The notes below the pieces were generated by a model, which worked only from the letters and a program-made list of their open reading frames with translations, did no database searches and was not told the origin of the DNA. 18,166 bases of DNA from CAYVUI01 sp964454745. Lineage in GTDB: Bacteria; Planctomycetota; Phycisphaerae; Sedimentisphaerales; Anaerohalosphaeraceae. Shown here in pieces: positions 7,505 to 15,315 of this stretch. Positions within the stretch are counted from its first letter, which is position 1, and every line of letters begins with the position of its first letter. The DNA lies in NCBI GenBank assembly GCA_964454745.1, contig CAYVUI010000092.1, positions 1 to 18,166 of the forward strand. Reading direction: 5' to 3'. The position numbers and the translations under genes were made by a program.

Positions 7505-8134
7505 ATGCGTATCCTCATTACAGCCGGACCCACACGTGAATACATCGACCCGGTCCGCTACCTCTCCAACGCCTCCAGCGGGAAAATGGGATATGCCCTC
7601 GCCGCCGCCGCGAAGAAAAACGGCCACCAGGTCACCCTCATCTCCGGGCCCGTCGCCTGCCGGGCGCCCAAAGAGGTCGAGATGGTCTGGGTCGTATCCG
7701 CCAAAGAGATGTTCGCCGCCGTAAAAGAGCATTTTCCCAAATGCGATGCACTGGTCATGGCGGCCGCCGTCGCGGACTATACCCCCAGTGCCCCTGCGAA
7801 AACCAAGATCAAAAAATCCGATCTGAGCCTCCAGGCACTCGAACTGATCCCCACCGCCGATATCCTCCAATGGGCAGGCCAAAACAAAAGCAGTCAGATC
7901 GTAACCGGCTTTGCACTCGAGGATACCCACCCCCGCCAAAATGCCCAAAAGAAACTGACCGAAAAACACCTCGACATGATTGTCCTCAATTCCCCCTCCG
8001 CCATAGCCGCCGACCACTCGCAGATCGCAATCCTGACCGCCCCCGATACCTGGCGTGAATACAAACCCGCTTCAAAGTCCGCCAACGCCCGGCGTATTAT
8101 CACCCAGCTCGAAAAAATCGAGTCAGGCAGCTAA
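7505..8134 (+). CDS. coaB: Phosphopantothenate--cysteine ligase (CoaB), separate protein
   Basis: CoaB activates 4'-phosphopantothenate (with CTP in most bacteria) and joins it to cysteine, the step before CoaC. The 209-residue protein begins with the family motif TAGPTREYIDPVRYLSNASSGKMGYALA (residues 6-33). It continues with AAAVADYTP (86-94), the lysine motif KIKK (101-104) and GFALED (135-140). It equals the C-terminal half of CoaBC. It has its own ATG and a modest ribosome site (AAGAG) over the coaC stop. No motif is broken, so it reads as a genuine two-gene arrangement and not a frameshift. It is the last plus-strand gene and converges with ptsP. Confidence 0.94.
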   Translation: MRILITAGPTREYIDPVRYLSNASSGKMGYALAAAAKKNGHQVTLISGPVACRAPKEVEMVWVVSAKEMFAAVKEHFPKCDALVMAAAVADYTPSAPAKTKIKKSDLSLQALELIPTADILQWAGQNKSSQIVTGFALEDTHPRQNAQKKLTEKHLDMIVLNSPSAIAADHSQIAILTAPDTWREYKPASKSANARRIITQLEKIESGS

Positions 8135-8141
8135 TGAACAA

Positions 8142-10424
8142 CTAATCCTCGAATAAATCGTACACCGCTTCATGTTCAAGCCCAAGTTCCGCCTCGACCT
8201 CGCGCACACTCGAACAGGCCAAAACACGCTCGGCCACCTTGCGGCATTCAGCCATATCCAAACCGGAAATGAACTTCTGGATTCGCGGCGTCGAACCGGG
8301 GTCCATGCTCAAAACCGTAATCCCGATCCCCAGCAGAAACGGGATGTACTCCGTCTGCCCGGCCATATCGCCGCACAGTGAAAGCTCCCGCCCGTACTGA
8401 CCGCATGCCTGCGCGATCTGCGAAAGCGAGCGAAGCACTGCCGGGTGATGCGGAATATAAAAACTCTCCACGTTCTCATTGGTCCGATCCACGCCCAGCA
8501 TGAACTGGATAAAATCGTTGGTCCCGATCGAGAAAAAGTCCACATGCCGCGCATAAACATCCAGCATCGGCACCACCGAAGGAATCTCGATCATCATCCC
8601 CACCATCGGCGAATCATTAAACGCCGCCCCCTCGTCGGCCAGCTCCCGGCTGCACTGGGTCACCACTTCATACGCCTCGCAAAACTCATCCGGCGACGAG
8701 ATCATCGGGAACATAATCCGCAAATCCCCGCCCAGGCCCGCACGCAGCATCGCCCGGATCTGCTCGGAAAAGACCTCCTTGTTCTGCAGTGAAAACCGGA
8801 TACTCCGCAGCCCGAGGCTCGGATTCTGTTCGTAGGCGTTCTGGAAGTAACTGAGCACCTTGTCCCCACCGATATCCAGCGTGCGAAACACCACTGGCCG
8901 GCCCGGCATCGCCTGGACCAGCTTGCGGTACGTCGTATACTGCTCATTCTCCGACGGAAAATCATTGCGGATCACGAATGGAAACTCCGTGCGGTAGAGC
9001 CCGATCCCCTCGGACTTCATCCGCTCGGCCAGCTCGAGGTCACTGACCAGGTTGATATTCGCACGCAAAATCACACGCTCACCGTCCTTGGTAAACGTCT
9101 GGTCTTTTACGTCCGGCTCGTGCCCCATCGACTGCTCGATCTGTTTGTTCCGAGCCTGGACCTTCTCCACGATTGACTGCTCCGGGGCGGTATACACATA
9201 CCCCGTATGCCCATCCACCAGCATCGGCGTATCGTTGGGGATCTCCATCAGCTCAGGCTTGTTCGCGATCACCATCGGAATCTGCAAAGACCGGGCCAAA
9301 ATCGACAAATGGCTCGTTACCCCGCCGCTGACCAATACAATCCCCCGCGCTTCCTCCGACGAAAGCCGAAGCAGGTCCGACGGGAATAAATCCCGCGCGA
9401 TCAGCACCTTGTTATTGTAATCCGCGATGCTCTCGACCTCCCGGATCAAATTACCCACCAACCGGACCGTCAAATCCTCCACGTCCTTGACCTTCTCGCG
9501 GATGTACGCATTCTTGCTCGACGAAAAGATACTGATATACTCACTGGCAATCTTCAAAACCGCCTCCGGCGGATTCTCCCCCTCGTCGATCAGCCGCTCC
9601 ATCGCACCGATAAACTCGTGGTCCTTGAGGATCATCAAATGCGAAGCAAAAATTAAACTCGCCGCGTCGCTGAGCTTTTCTTCGATCTGGTGCTGCAGAA
9701 TCTCGAGTTGCTTTCGCGTCATCTCCAGCGCCGCGTGAAAATCCTCATTGCTGTACTTGCGGGTATAGTGCCGCTGGACCAGGTACGCAAACGTCTTTTC
9801 CTTGTCGACCACCCGCGCCCCGGCATACGCAAACCCCCCGGATGCAATCCGGCCGTGAATGAATTTCAAATCCTCAGAAATACCTTTGCTTGGGGATACC
9901 TGCGGCGCCTGCGGCAGATGGATCGTCATCAAAAACTTCGCGTTTTCGATAATATTCGCCAACTGCGACGCCACCGCCTTGCACGCCAAAAGCTCATTTT
10001 CCGCGAACTCCATCCGCTCCTTGCGCTGGAGAACCAAAACCCCGATCCGTTGAATCCCCCTCGTGATCGGCACTGCCAGAAATGTCTCGTAATCCTCCTC
10101 CTGCAAACCGGAAAAGAACTTGTAATTCGGGTGCGTGCTCGCGTTGCAGACATAAATCGGGCGAAGCTCCTTGAGTGCCAGCCCCGTGAGCCCCTCGCCC
10201 AAATCCAGCGAAATCTTGCCTACAGACGCGGTATTGAGCCCCGTGGTCGCTTTGAGCACCAACCGCTGCTCATCATCGTCATAAATATAGATCGAACAGA
10301 CCTCCGTGGCCAGGTGATCGGCGACCATCTCCACGGTCCGCTGCATGAAATTCTCAACACTGATACTGTCCCTGAACAGGTGGTTCAGTTCGTTGATGTC
10401 ACATATCAGCTTAATGTGATCCAT
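8142..10424 (-). CDS. ptsP: GAF-domain phosphoenolpyruvate--protein phosphotransferase (EI-Ntr, PtsP)
   Basis: Enzyme I of the PTS takes phosphate from PEP and passes it to an HPr/NPr-type protein; the Ntr version is regulatory. This 760-residue protein has an N-terminal GAF domain (about 17-163) and the PEP-utiliser N-terminal helical domain (about 190-315). Next is the phosphohistidine domain with GGVTSHLSILAR (367-378; H372 the phosphorylated His). The C-terminal PEP-binding barrel contains GIGLYRTEF (473-481), GTNDFIQFMLGVDR (634-647) and the catalytic Cys in SLCGDMAG (C684). Length and the GAF domain separate it from sugar-PTS EI. No HPr or EII gene is in the window. The ribosome site is weak (GAG). 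A terminator-like hairpin ends 24 bases before the ATG. Confidence 0.96.
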   Translation of the reverse strand: MDHIKLICDINELNHLFRDSISVENFMQRTVEMVADHLATEVCSIYIYDDDEQRLVLKATTGLNTASVGKISLDLGEGLTGLALKELRPIYVCNASTHPNYKFFSGLQEEDYETFLAVPITRGIQRIGVLVLQRKERMEFAENELLACKAVASQLANIIENAKFLMTIHLPQAPQVSPSKGISEDLKFIHGRIASGGFAYAGARVVDKEKTFAYLVQRHYTRKYSNEDFHAALEMTRKQLEILQHQIEEKLSDAASLIFASHLMILKDHEFIGAMERLIDEGENPPEAVLKIASEYISIFSSSKNAYIREKVKDVEDLTVRLVGNLIREVESIADYNNKVLIARDLFPSDLLRLSSEEARGIVLVSGGVTSHLSILARSLQIPMVIANKPELMEIPNDTPMLVDGHTGYVYTAPEQSIVEKVQARNKQIEQSMGHEPDVKDQTFTKDGERVILRANINLVSDLELAERMKSEGIGLYRTEFPFVIRNDFPSENEQYTTYRKLVQAMPGRPVVFRTLDIGGDKVLSYFQNAYEQNPSLGLRSIRFSLQNKEVFSEQIRAMLRAGLGGDLRIMFPMISSPDEFCEAYEVVTQCSRELADEGAAFNDSPMVGMMIEIPSVVPMLDVYARHVDFFSIGTNDFIQFMLGVDRTNENVESFYIPHHPAVLRSLSQIAQACGQYGRELSLCGDMAGQTEYIPFLLGIGITVLSMDPGSTPRIQKFISGLDMAECRKVAERVLACSSVREVEAELGLEHEAVYDLFED

Positions 10425-10448
10425 ATCGATCTCGAACGCGGCACCTTC

Positions 10449-10487
10449 AAAAAAACGGCAGTTTCGAGCCCAAAACCTATCTGCCGT
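10449..10487 (-). terminator. Intrinsic terminator in the ptsP leader
   Basis: Read on the minus strand, ACGGCAG (10487-10481) pairs with CTGCCGT (10461-10455), and six more T residues follow (10454-10449). The loop is 19 bases, longer than typical. It lies after the small membrane-protein gene and only 24 bases before the ptsP start. It either ends the upstream operon or works as an attenuator. CTCGAA in the loop (10468-10463) is complementary to TTCGAG (10436-10431), next to the ptsP start. Confidence 0.65.
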
Positions 10488-10501
10488 CGAGCCTGGTCAA
10501 T

Positions 10502-10789
10502 TCATTCGTCTGGATTCCTACGCAAAATCCCCAGGCCTCGGTTTCTATAATATAGCAAAATATCCAAAAAAACCAGAATTCCGTTAAGAATATATAACCA
10601 CAATACCGGGTCCGGATTAGACAGTAATTTATACGTCACCCCGCAGACATACCCTATCCAGATAATCCACAAAAACAGCACGCTCTTGCCCGCCGTGCTG
10701 CGGCTCTTGAGGCTCTTGTAGATACTCACCGGCCACGCCGCGCCAAAGCACAGCAGCATCACCGTCTCAAATACCGCTGCGACCGTCAA
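10502..10789 (-). CDS. Small three-helix membrane protein, PQ-loop/SemiSWEET-like
   Basis: The 95-residue protein has three hydrophobic helices (about 4-24, 37-55 and 63-81) and a basic C-terminal tail. The segment FGAAWPVSIYKSLKSRSTAGKS (15-36) has a Trp-Pro where PQ-loop proteins have Pro-Gln. Three helices per chain is the SemiSWEET half-transporter plan, so a dimeric small-solute transporter is possible but unproven. The TTG start is favoured over the internal ATG (10759) because AGGGG (10800-10796) stands 6 bases upstream, overlapping the pyrE stop. That implies coupling to pyrE. The 3' half is distinctly AT-richer than its neighbours. The specific function is unknown. Confidence 0.8.
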   Translation of the reverse strand: MTVAAVFETVMLLCFGAAWPVSIYKSLKSRSTAGKSVLFLWIIWIGYVCGVTYKLLSNPDPVLWLYILNGILVFLDILLYYRNRGLGILRRNPDE

Positions 10790-10795
10790 AACGCA

Positions 10796-10800
10796 CCCCT
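10796..10800 (-). promoter_or_regulatory. Shine-Dalgarno deciding a TTG start
   Basis: AGGGG, 6 bases before the TTG at 10789 and overlapping the pyrE TAG stop. It supports the TTG start of the small membrane protein and translational coupling to pyrE. Confidence 0.65.
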
Positions 10801-11323
10801 AATCCCTAATCCCAAGGTCCGTCTTGCTGAGAATCCGGTCAAACACATGCCCCGCACCCTCGATGTTCTCCCGTGCGCCCTGCTCGCGGTCGATCACACA
10901 CACGATTTTACTGACCTTCGCCCCGGCCTCGGTAATGATTTTCGCCGCTTCGAGCACCTGCCCGCCCGTCGTCGCGATATCCTCGACCAGCAGCACCACG
11001 TCCCCTTCTTTGAGCACACCTTCGACCATCTTGCCCGTGCCGTAGCCCTTCTTGCTGTTGCGCACGATGATCCAGTTCTTACCGCTCACGATCGCCGTTG
11101 CCGCCGCCAGCGCAACCCCGCCAAGCTCCGCGCCCGCGATCAGCGTCACATCCTCGGTAATATGCCCCGCAAATTCCGCCCCCAGGGCCTGCAAAATATC
11201 CGGACACGTCTCGAAAAGGTACTTATCCAGGTAATACTTGCTCTTCTTGCCGCTGCGAAGGGTAAAATCACCCTCCAGGTACGCCGTTTCCTTAATTCTG
11301 CCGATCAGTGTCTCACGATCCAT
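10799..11323 (-). CDS. pyrE: Orotate phosphoribosyltransferase
   Basis: PyrE joins orotate and PRPP to make orotidine 5'-phosphate in pyrimidine synthesis. The protein shows LEGDFTLRSGKKSKYYLDKY near its N-terminus, the flexible catalytic loop RNSKKGYGTG and the PRPP-binding signature VVLLVEDIATTGG, all in the usual order. I chose the ATG at 11323 (174 aa) over the one four codons upstream at 11335 because GGAG (11333-11330) stands 6 bases before it, while the upstream ATG has no ribosome site. It lies between the GxGYxYP gene (about 43 bases upstream) and the small membrane-protein gene (9 bases downstream). Confidence 0.95.
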   Translation of the reverse strand: MDRETLIGRIKETAYLEGDFTLRSGKKSKYYLDKYLFETCPDILQALGAEFAGHITEDVTLIAGAELGGVALAAATAIVSGKNWIIVRNSKKGYGTGKMVEGVLKEGDVVLLVEDIATTGGQVLEAAKIITEAGAKVSKIVCVIDREQGARENIEGAGHVFDRILSKTDLGIRD

Positions 11324-11329
11324 CTTGTT

Positions 11330-11333
11330 CTCC
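11330..11333 (-). promoter_or_regulatory. Shine-Dalgarno deciding the pyrE start
   Basis: GGAG stands 6 bases before ATG 11323 and overlaps the alternative ATG at 11335. It therefore favours the shorter PyrE. Confidence 0.55.
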
Positions 11334-11366
11334 ATTCTAAATTCAGTTTACAATACGCCCCCCGGC

Positions 11367-13841
11367 TTACTTCCGGGCCCAGCCCTTTCTTTTCGCCTGC
11401 TGATACAACTGGGCCAACTGGCTCGGTGTTACGATCACATAATCCTCCGGCAGATCATCCACCGCCTTTTGCAACTGCTCCAGGCTGCCGAACGTCCACG
11501 CGTGGATCATCAGATTCACAAACGCCGGCCTCTGCTCCCCGACATTTTGCACCACATCCCGCACAAACCCATCGCGCCCGCCGCCCCAGCCGATCAGCGA
11601 CCGGAACACCGGCATCCCGTCCAGCATGTACGTCTTGTTCTCATACCCGCTGATGCCGCCAGGGCTGCCCATATCCGCAAAGAACGAATGCATAAACCCA
11701 AGCCTCTCAATATACCGGCTCAAAAACTCATCCCCGCCCGATACCGTCCGCATCGTCCCCATATCCATCTTCTTCATGTACATCCCCGTCCAGTCCAGGA
11801 ACTCGCGGTACACCCGCTGACGGTCTCCGAACCGAATCGCAAAATCCTCCGGCCGGATATACCCGATCCCCGAAACATCCGCGATAAACTCCGTACCCTC
11901 GGGCGCATGCTCATAATACCACTGGGCAATCCCCGGCTGAAGGTCCACAATCGGCGGCCCCATCCCGAACGAAAGCGGAAACTCGCCCAGCCCGTCACTC
12001 TGGAAATAATCCAGGAAAAACTTCCGCCATGTATTCTGATTATCCCCATCCGAATACACCAGGGCCGCGTATACCTTGTCCTTCTCCAGCTTCGGCGGTT
12101 GCTTTGCCATCGGCTGGTCCAGCTTCGCCAGCCCCACACCGCTGGTAATCGGAACATTCGACAGCCGGTCCGTACACACCAGGATCTTCCCATAGCTGCC
12201 GCAAAAACTCGTGCCGCCCACCTCGCCAAGGCCGATCCCCTCGCCGCCGCTGCAAAAACCAAGCATCCCCACGTTCGCCGGCATCTGCGAGAAAATATCC
12301 GACATCACCGTCATCTCCTTGACCGGGTCGGCCCCCGCCAGCATCCCGTCCCTGGGCCCGGCGATCCAGAACACGATCCCCTTCCACTGGATATCATATG
12401 AAAACGCACCCATCTCCATCCACCCCGGATGCACCATATCGCACACATGATGGTTCAGCTCGCCGCGGTACTTCTCCCATACCCAGCGCATCCCCTCGTG
12501 GTACGTATCAAACCGGCCCCGCAAATCCGCCTTCACCCTGAGCCCAAGCTCCCGGGCCAGCTTCGCGTCACACAAAATCAAATCCTCGCACGACGCCACA
12601 TTCACCGCCAGTACATCCCCGCGGTACAGCTTTTCATCCCAGACAACCGCACCCCTGTACGCCCCCGCGAACTGCCCAAACAAGCCCTTCCAGTCCGTCA
12701 CTTCCCGCGTCTTCTTGATGTACCCCTTCTTCACGTGCCAGTTGAGCCAGAAGCGATCCTCCGGGTTAAAAATCAACCAGATATTCCCCGCATCCCGCGC
12801 CGTCAATCCCTGCAGACAGCTTAGCGCAATCCGCTCACTTCGCCCAAGCCGCCGCACATCCACCACCAGCACCTCGTCAGCAATCCGCTCAGTCCGCGGC
12901 AAAAACGTATCCCCCCAGCTCCGCTTGCCGCTGACAATCTCGATCCCTCTGGCCAGCGGATCCGGAATCACCTTCTTATCCAGCCGTGCAAATACCGCCC
13001 CCCGCTGCCCGTCGCCAATCGCCCCCATCTGGGCGAGTGCCCACGCCGTCCCGCGGCCAATCAACTGCCGAAGGTAATAATCATCCCGCTCTTCAAGGTA
13101 ATACCCGTACTGCCCCATCCACACATCACAAGCTCCCTGGAACATCTCGCACTTATGCCGGATCAATGCAACTGCCGGCTTCGGCTCGCCCTGGGCTGTC
13201 TTGGTCATAATCAGCGGAATGATTTCATCCTCTTTCGGAAAGCTTCGTGTATTAAGCCACTGCAACTGCCGCGACCGCGCCGGCAGCATCCCCGCGTGAA
13301 TCCCCAGCGGATTATCCGCAGCCAGCTCCACTGCTTTATCATCCGAAACCGAACTGCCGAAATCGCCGCTGCCGAACCCCTTCTCGTCATGGTGCAGGTA
13401 ATTGACGTGCCCCATATCCTTCCAGTGCCCGTTCACATATTCCGCCGGATGGCAAAACGGAATCCCGTTCATCAAAAGCCCGCCTCCGCGCTCGCGAAAC
13501 GCCCGCAGATTCTCCGCGACATTTACAGGAAACGCGTTGCCGTACGGAACCGCCAGCAGCTTGTATTTGTCGTAATTAAAAACCGCCGGGTCCGCCACCT
13601 CGGCCGCGGTAAGCTCTACTGCCGCAATCCCCGCCTCGGCAAGAATCGGCTTAACCCGCCCGGGCGTCAGGCTAAGCTGCCCGGCAAACACACCCAGCTC
13701 CGGCTCGACCAGGACCGCCACGTGCACCTTCTCGACAATCATCCGCTCCATCGCGTGCAGATTCCCAATGCCCGCAAAACAAAGCAGCCCCGCCAGGACT
13801 AAAAATACCCAACCGCGCAAAAATTGAGACGAATTATGCAT
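11367..13841 (-). CDS. Secreted GxGYxYP-family protein with N-terminal GATase-like domain
   Basis: The 824-residue protein has a signal peptide (residues 1-30, likely cut after LHA), so it is probably periplasmic or secreted. Residues about 38-280 resemble a class I glutamine-amidotransferase/flavodoxin-like fold (LLAVPYG at 95-101, then RAFRERGGGLLMNG). Residues about 320-580 match the GxGYxYP N-terminal region (LQGLTARDAGNIWLIF, DRFWLNWH, VNVASCEDLILC, DLRGRF). Residues about 588-815 match the C-terminal domain: VYSDGDNQ (595-602) and the name-giving GIGYIRP (658-664), where R replaces the second Tyr. The family is considered carbohydrate-related and probably hydrolytic; the substrate is unknown. 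GGAG precedes the ATG. It lies oddly between purB and pyrE, 34 and about 43 bases away. Confidence 0.82.
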   Translation of the reverse strand: MHNSSQFLRGWVFLVLAGLLCFAGIGNLHAMERMIVEKVHVAVLVEPELGVFAGQLSLTPGRVKPILAEAGIAAVELTAAEVADPAVFNYDKYKLLAVPYGNAFPVNVAENLRAFRERGGGLLMNGIPFCHPAEYVNGHWKDMGHVNYLHHDEKGFGSGDFGSSVSDDKAVELAADNPLGIHAGMLPARSRQLQWLNTRSFPKEDEIIPLIMTKTAQGEPKPAVALIRHKCEMFQGACDVWMGQYGYYLEERDDYYLRQLIGRGTAWALAQMGAIGDGQRGAVFARLDKKVIPDPLARGIEIVSGKRSWGDTFLPRTERIADEVLVVDVRRLGRSERIALSCLQGLTARDAGNIWLIFNPEDRFWLNWHVKKGYIKKTREVTDWKGLFGQFAGAYRGAVVWDEKLYRGDVLAVNVASCEDLILCDAKLARELGLRVKADLRGRFDTYHEGMRWVWEKYRGELNHHVCDMVHPGWMEMGAFSYDIQWKGIVFWIAGPRDGMLAGADPVKEMTVMSDIFSQMPANVGMLGFCSGGEGIGLGEVGGTSFCGSYGKILVCTDRLSNVPITSGVGLAKLDQPMAKQPPKLEKDKVYAALVYSDGDNQNTWRKFFLDYFQSDGLGEFPLSFGMGPPIVDLQPGIAQWYYEHAPEGTEFIADVSGIGYIRPEDFAIRFGDRQRVYREFLDWTGMYMKKMDMGTMRTVSGGDEFLSRYIERLGFMHSFFADMGSPGGISGYENKTYMLDGMPVFRSLIGWGGGRDGFVRDVVQNVGEQRPAFVNLMIHAWTFGSLEQLQKAVDDLPEDYVIVTPSQLAQLYQQAKRKGWARK

Positions 13842-13875
13842 TGCATTTCTCCATTAACTTAACGGTTACCCGTCA

Positions 13876-15315
13876 TTACACTGAAAGTTTTACCGTTCGC
13901 TTGAGTGCCTTGCGGTACCTGCGTCGGATCGGTTTGACCTGCTCCTCGATAAACTCATCCACCTGCTGCGGACATCGCCCGATGTAATCCTTAGGGTTGA
14001 GCACCTTGCTGAAATTTACACCCGAAAATTCATGTTCGCGCCCGAGCCGCTCGATCAAATCATTATCCTTCCCAAACTTCTTGACCTGTTCGCCCGCCTG
14101 GTGGCTCAGTACCCGGATGCGTTCATGCAGAACCTGCCGGTCCCCGCCCTGCTTGACGGCTTCCATCATAATATTCTCGGTCGCCATAAACGGCAGCTCC
14201 TGCTCGATCCGTTTCGCGATCACCTTCGGGTACACCACCAGCCCCTCGGTCACGTTAATCAAAATCTCCAGGATTCCGTCCACCGCCAGAAACGCCTCCG
14301 CCAGCACGACCCGCCGGTTCGACGAATCATCCAGCGTCCGCTCGAACCACTGCTCCGACGCCGTCATCCCCGGGCTCGATGCCAAAGACAGCACCAGCCG
14401 CGACAGACCCGTCACCCGCTCACAACGCATCGGGTTGCGCTTATACGCCATCGCCGACGAACCAATCTGCGACTTGGCAAACGGCTCTTCCATTTCCTTT
14501 AAATTCGCCAGCAGCCGGATATCATTGGCAAACTTGTGCCCGCTCTGGGCGATCCCCGCCAGCGCGTCAATCACCTTCATATCGATCTTACGCGGATACG
14601 TCTGCCCGGTCACCGCGCACCGCTGCGAAAAGCCAAACGCCCCGGCCACCATCTCGTCGAGCTTCTTTACCTTGTCATGGTCACCGTTGAACAGTTTCAA
14701 AAACGACGCCTGCGTCCCCGTTGTACCCTTGACGCCGCGAAACGCAAGTGTCTCGATACGGTACTCCAGCTCCGCCAGGTCCATCGCGAAATCATACGCC
14801 CACAAGCACGCCCGCTTGCCCACCGTCGTAAGCTGCGCCGGCTGGTAATGCGTAAATCCAAGGCACGGCATTTTGCGGTATTCTTTTGCGAACCGGCCCA
14901 GTTGATCGATCACGCACGCCAGCTTGCCCGCCAAAAGCTCCATCCCTTCGCGCAGGATAATCAAATCCGTGTTGTCGCCCACATAACAGCTCGTCGCCCC
15001 AAGGTGAATAATCCCCCTTGCCTCCGGCGCCGCATCGCCAAACGTATGCACATGCGCCATTACATCATGGCGAAACTGCTTTTCGTACCGCTTGGCCCGC
15101 GCAAAGTCGATCGCCTCGAGGTTCGCCTCCATCTGTTCCAACTGGGCATCGGTGATTTCAAGTCCGAGTTTCTTCTCCGCTTTCGCCAGTTCCAGCCACA
15201 GCCGCCGCCATGTACTGAATTTTTTCAGCGGCCCAAACAGTGCCGACATCTCATGTGACGCGTTCCGCTCGACCAGCGGACTGGCATACAATTCATACTT
15301 CCTGGTTTTTTTCAT
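13876..15315 (-). CDS. purB: Adenylosuccinate lyase, animal-type (ADSL-like)
   Basis: PurB cleaves SAICAR and adenylosuccinate, two fumarate-releasing steps of purine synthesis. The protein (479 aa from ATG) carries RHDVMAHVHTFG, GIIHLGATSCYVGDNTDLI, GFTHYQPAQLTTVGKR (catalytic His 156), FRGVKGTTGTQASF, the mobile signature loop GSSAMAYKRNPMRCE (about 285-299), QWFERTLDDSSNRR and ELPFMATENI. From memory these blocks are far closer to vertebrate ADSL than to the E. coli or B. subtilis enzymes. I chose ATG 15315 with GGGA 5 bases upstream; TTG 15330 would add five residues. The start overlaps the aldo/keto reductase end by 23 bases. The loop has Ala where SSxMPxKxNP has Pro. Confidence 0.95.
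   Translation of the reverse strand: MKKTRKYELYASPLVERNASHEMSALFGPLKKFSTWRRLWLELAKAEKKLGLEITDAQLEQMEANLEAIDFARAKRYEKQFRHDVMAHVHTFGDAAPEARGIIHLGATSCYVGDNTDLIILREGMELLAGKLACVIDQLGRFAKEYRKMPCLGFTHYQPAQLTTVGKRACLWAYDFAMDLAELEYRIETLAFRGVKGTTGTQASFLKLFNGDHDKVKKLDEMVAGAFGFSQRCAVTGQTYPRKIDMKVIDALAGIAQSGHKFANDIRLLANLKEMEEPFAKSQIGSSAMAYKRNPMRCERVTGLSRLVLSLASSPGMTASEQWFERTLDDSSNRRVVLAEAFLAVDGILEILINVTEGLVVYPKVIAKRIEQELPFMATENIMMEAVKQGGDRQVLHERIRVLSHQAGEQVKKFGKDNDLIERLGREHEFSGVNFSKVLNPKDYIGRCPQQVDEFIEEQVKPIRRRYRKALKRTVKLSV

Noticed and set aside
7490..7505. Suspicion that coaC/coaB is one frameshifted gene
   Set aside because: Both halves have complete motifs, coaB has a good ATG at its conserved N-terminus, and there is a stop plus a ribosome-site-like AAGAG between them. 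A true split is the simpler reading.
11238..12401. 387-codon open frame on the plus strand inside the GxGYxYP gene
   Set aside because: It is antisense to a gene with clear family motifs and its product is Pro/Arg/His-rich low complexity, as expected from GC-rich third positions. No ribosome site or domain.
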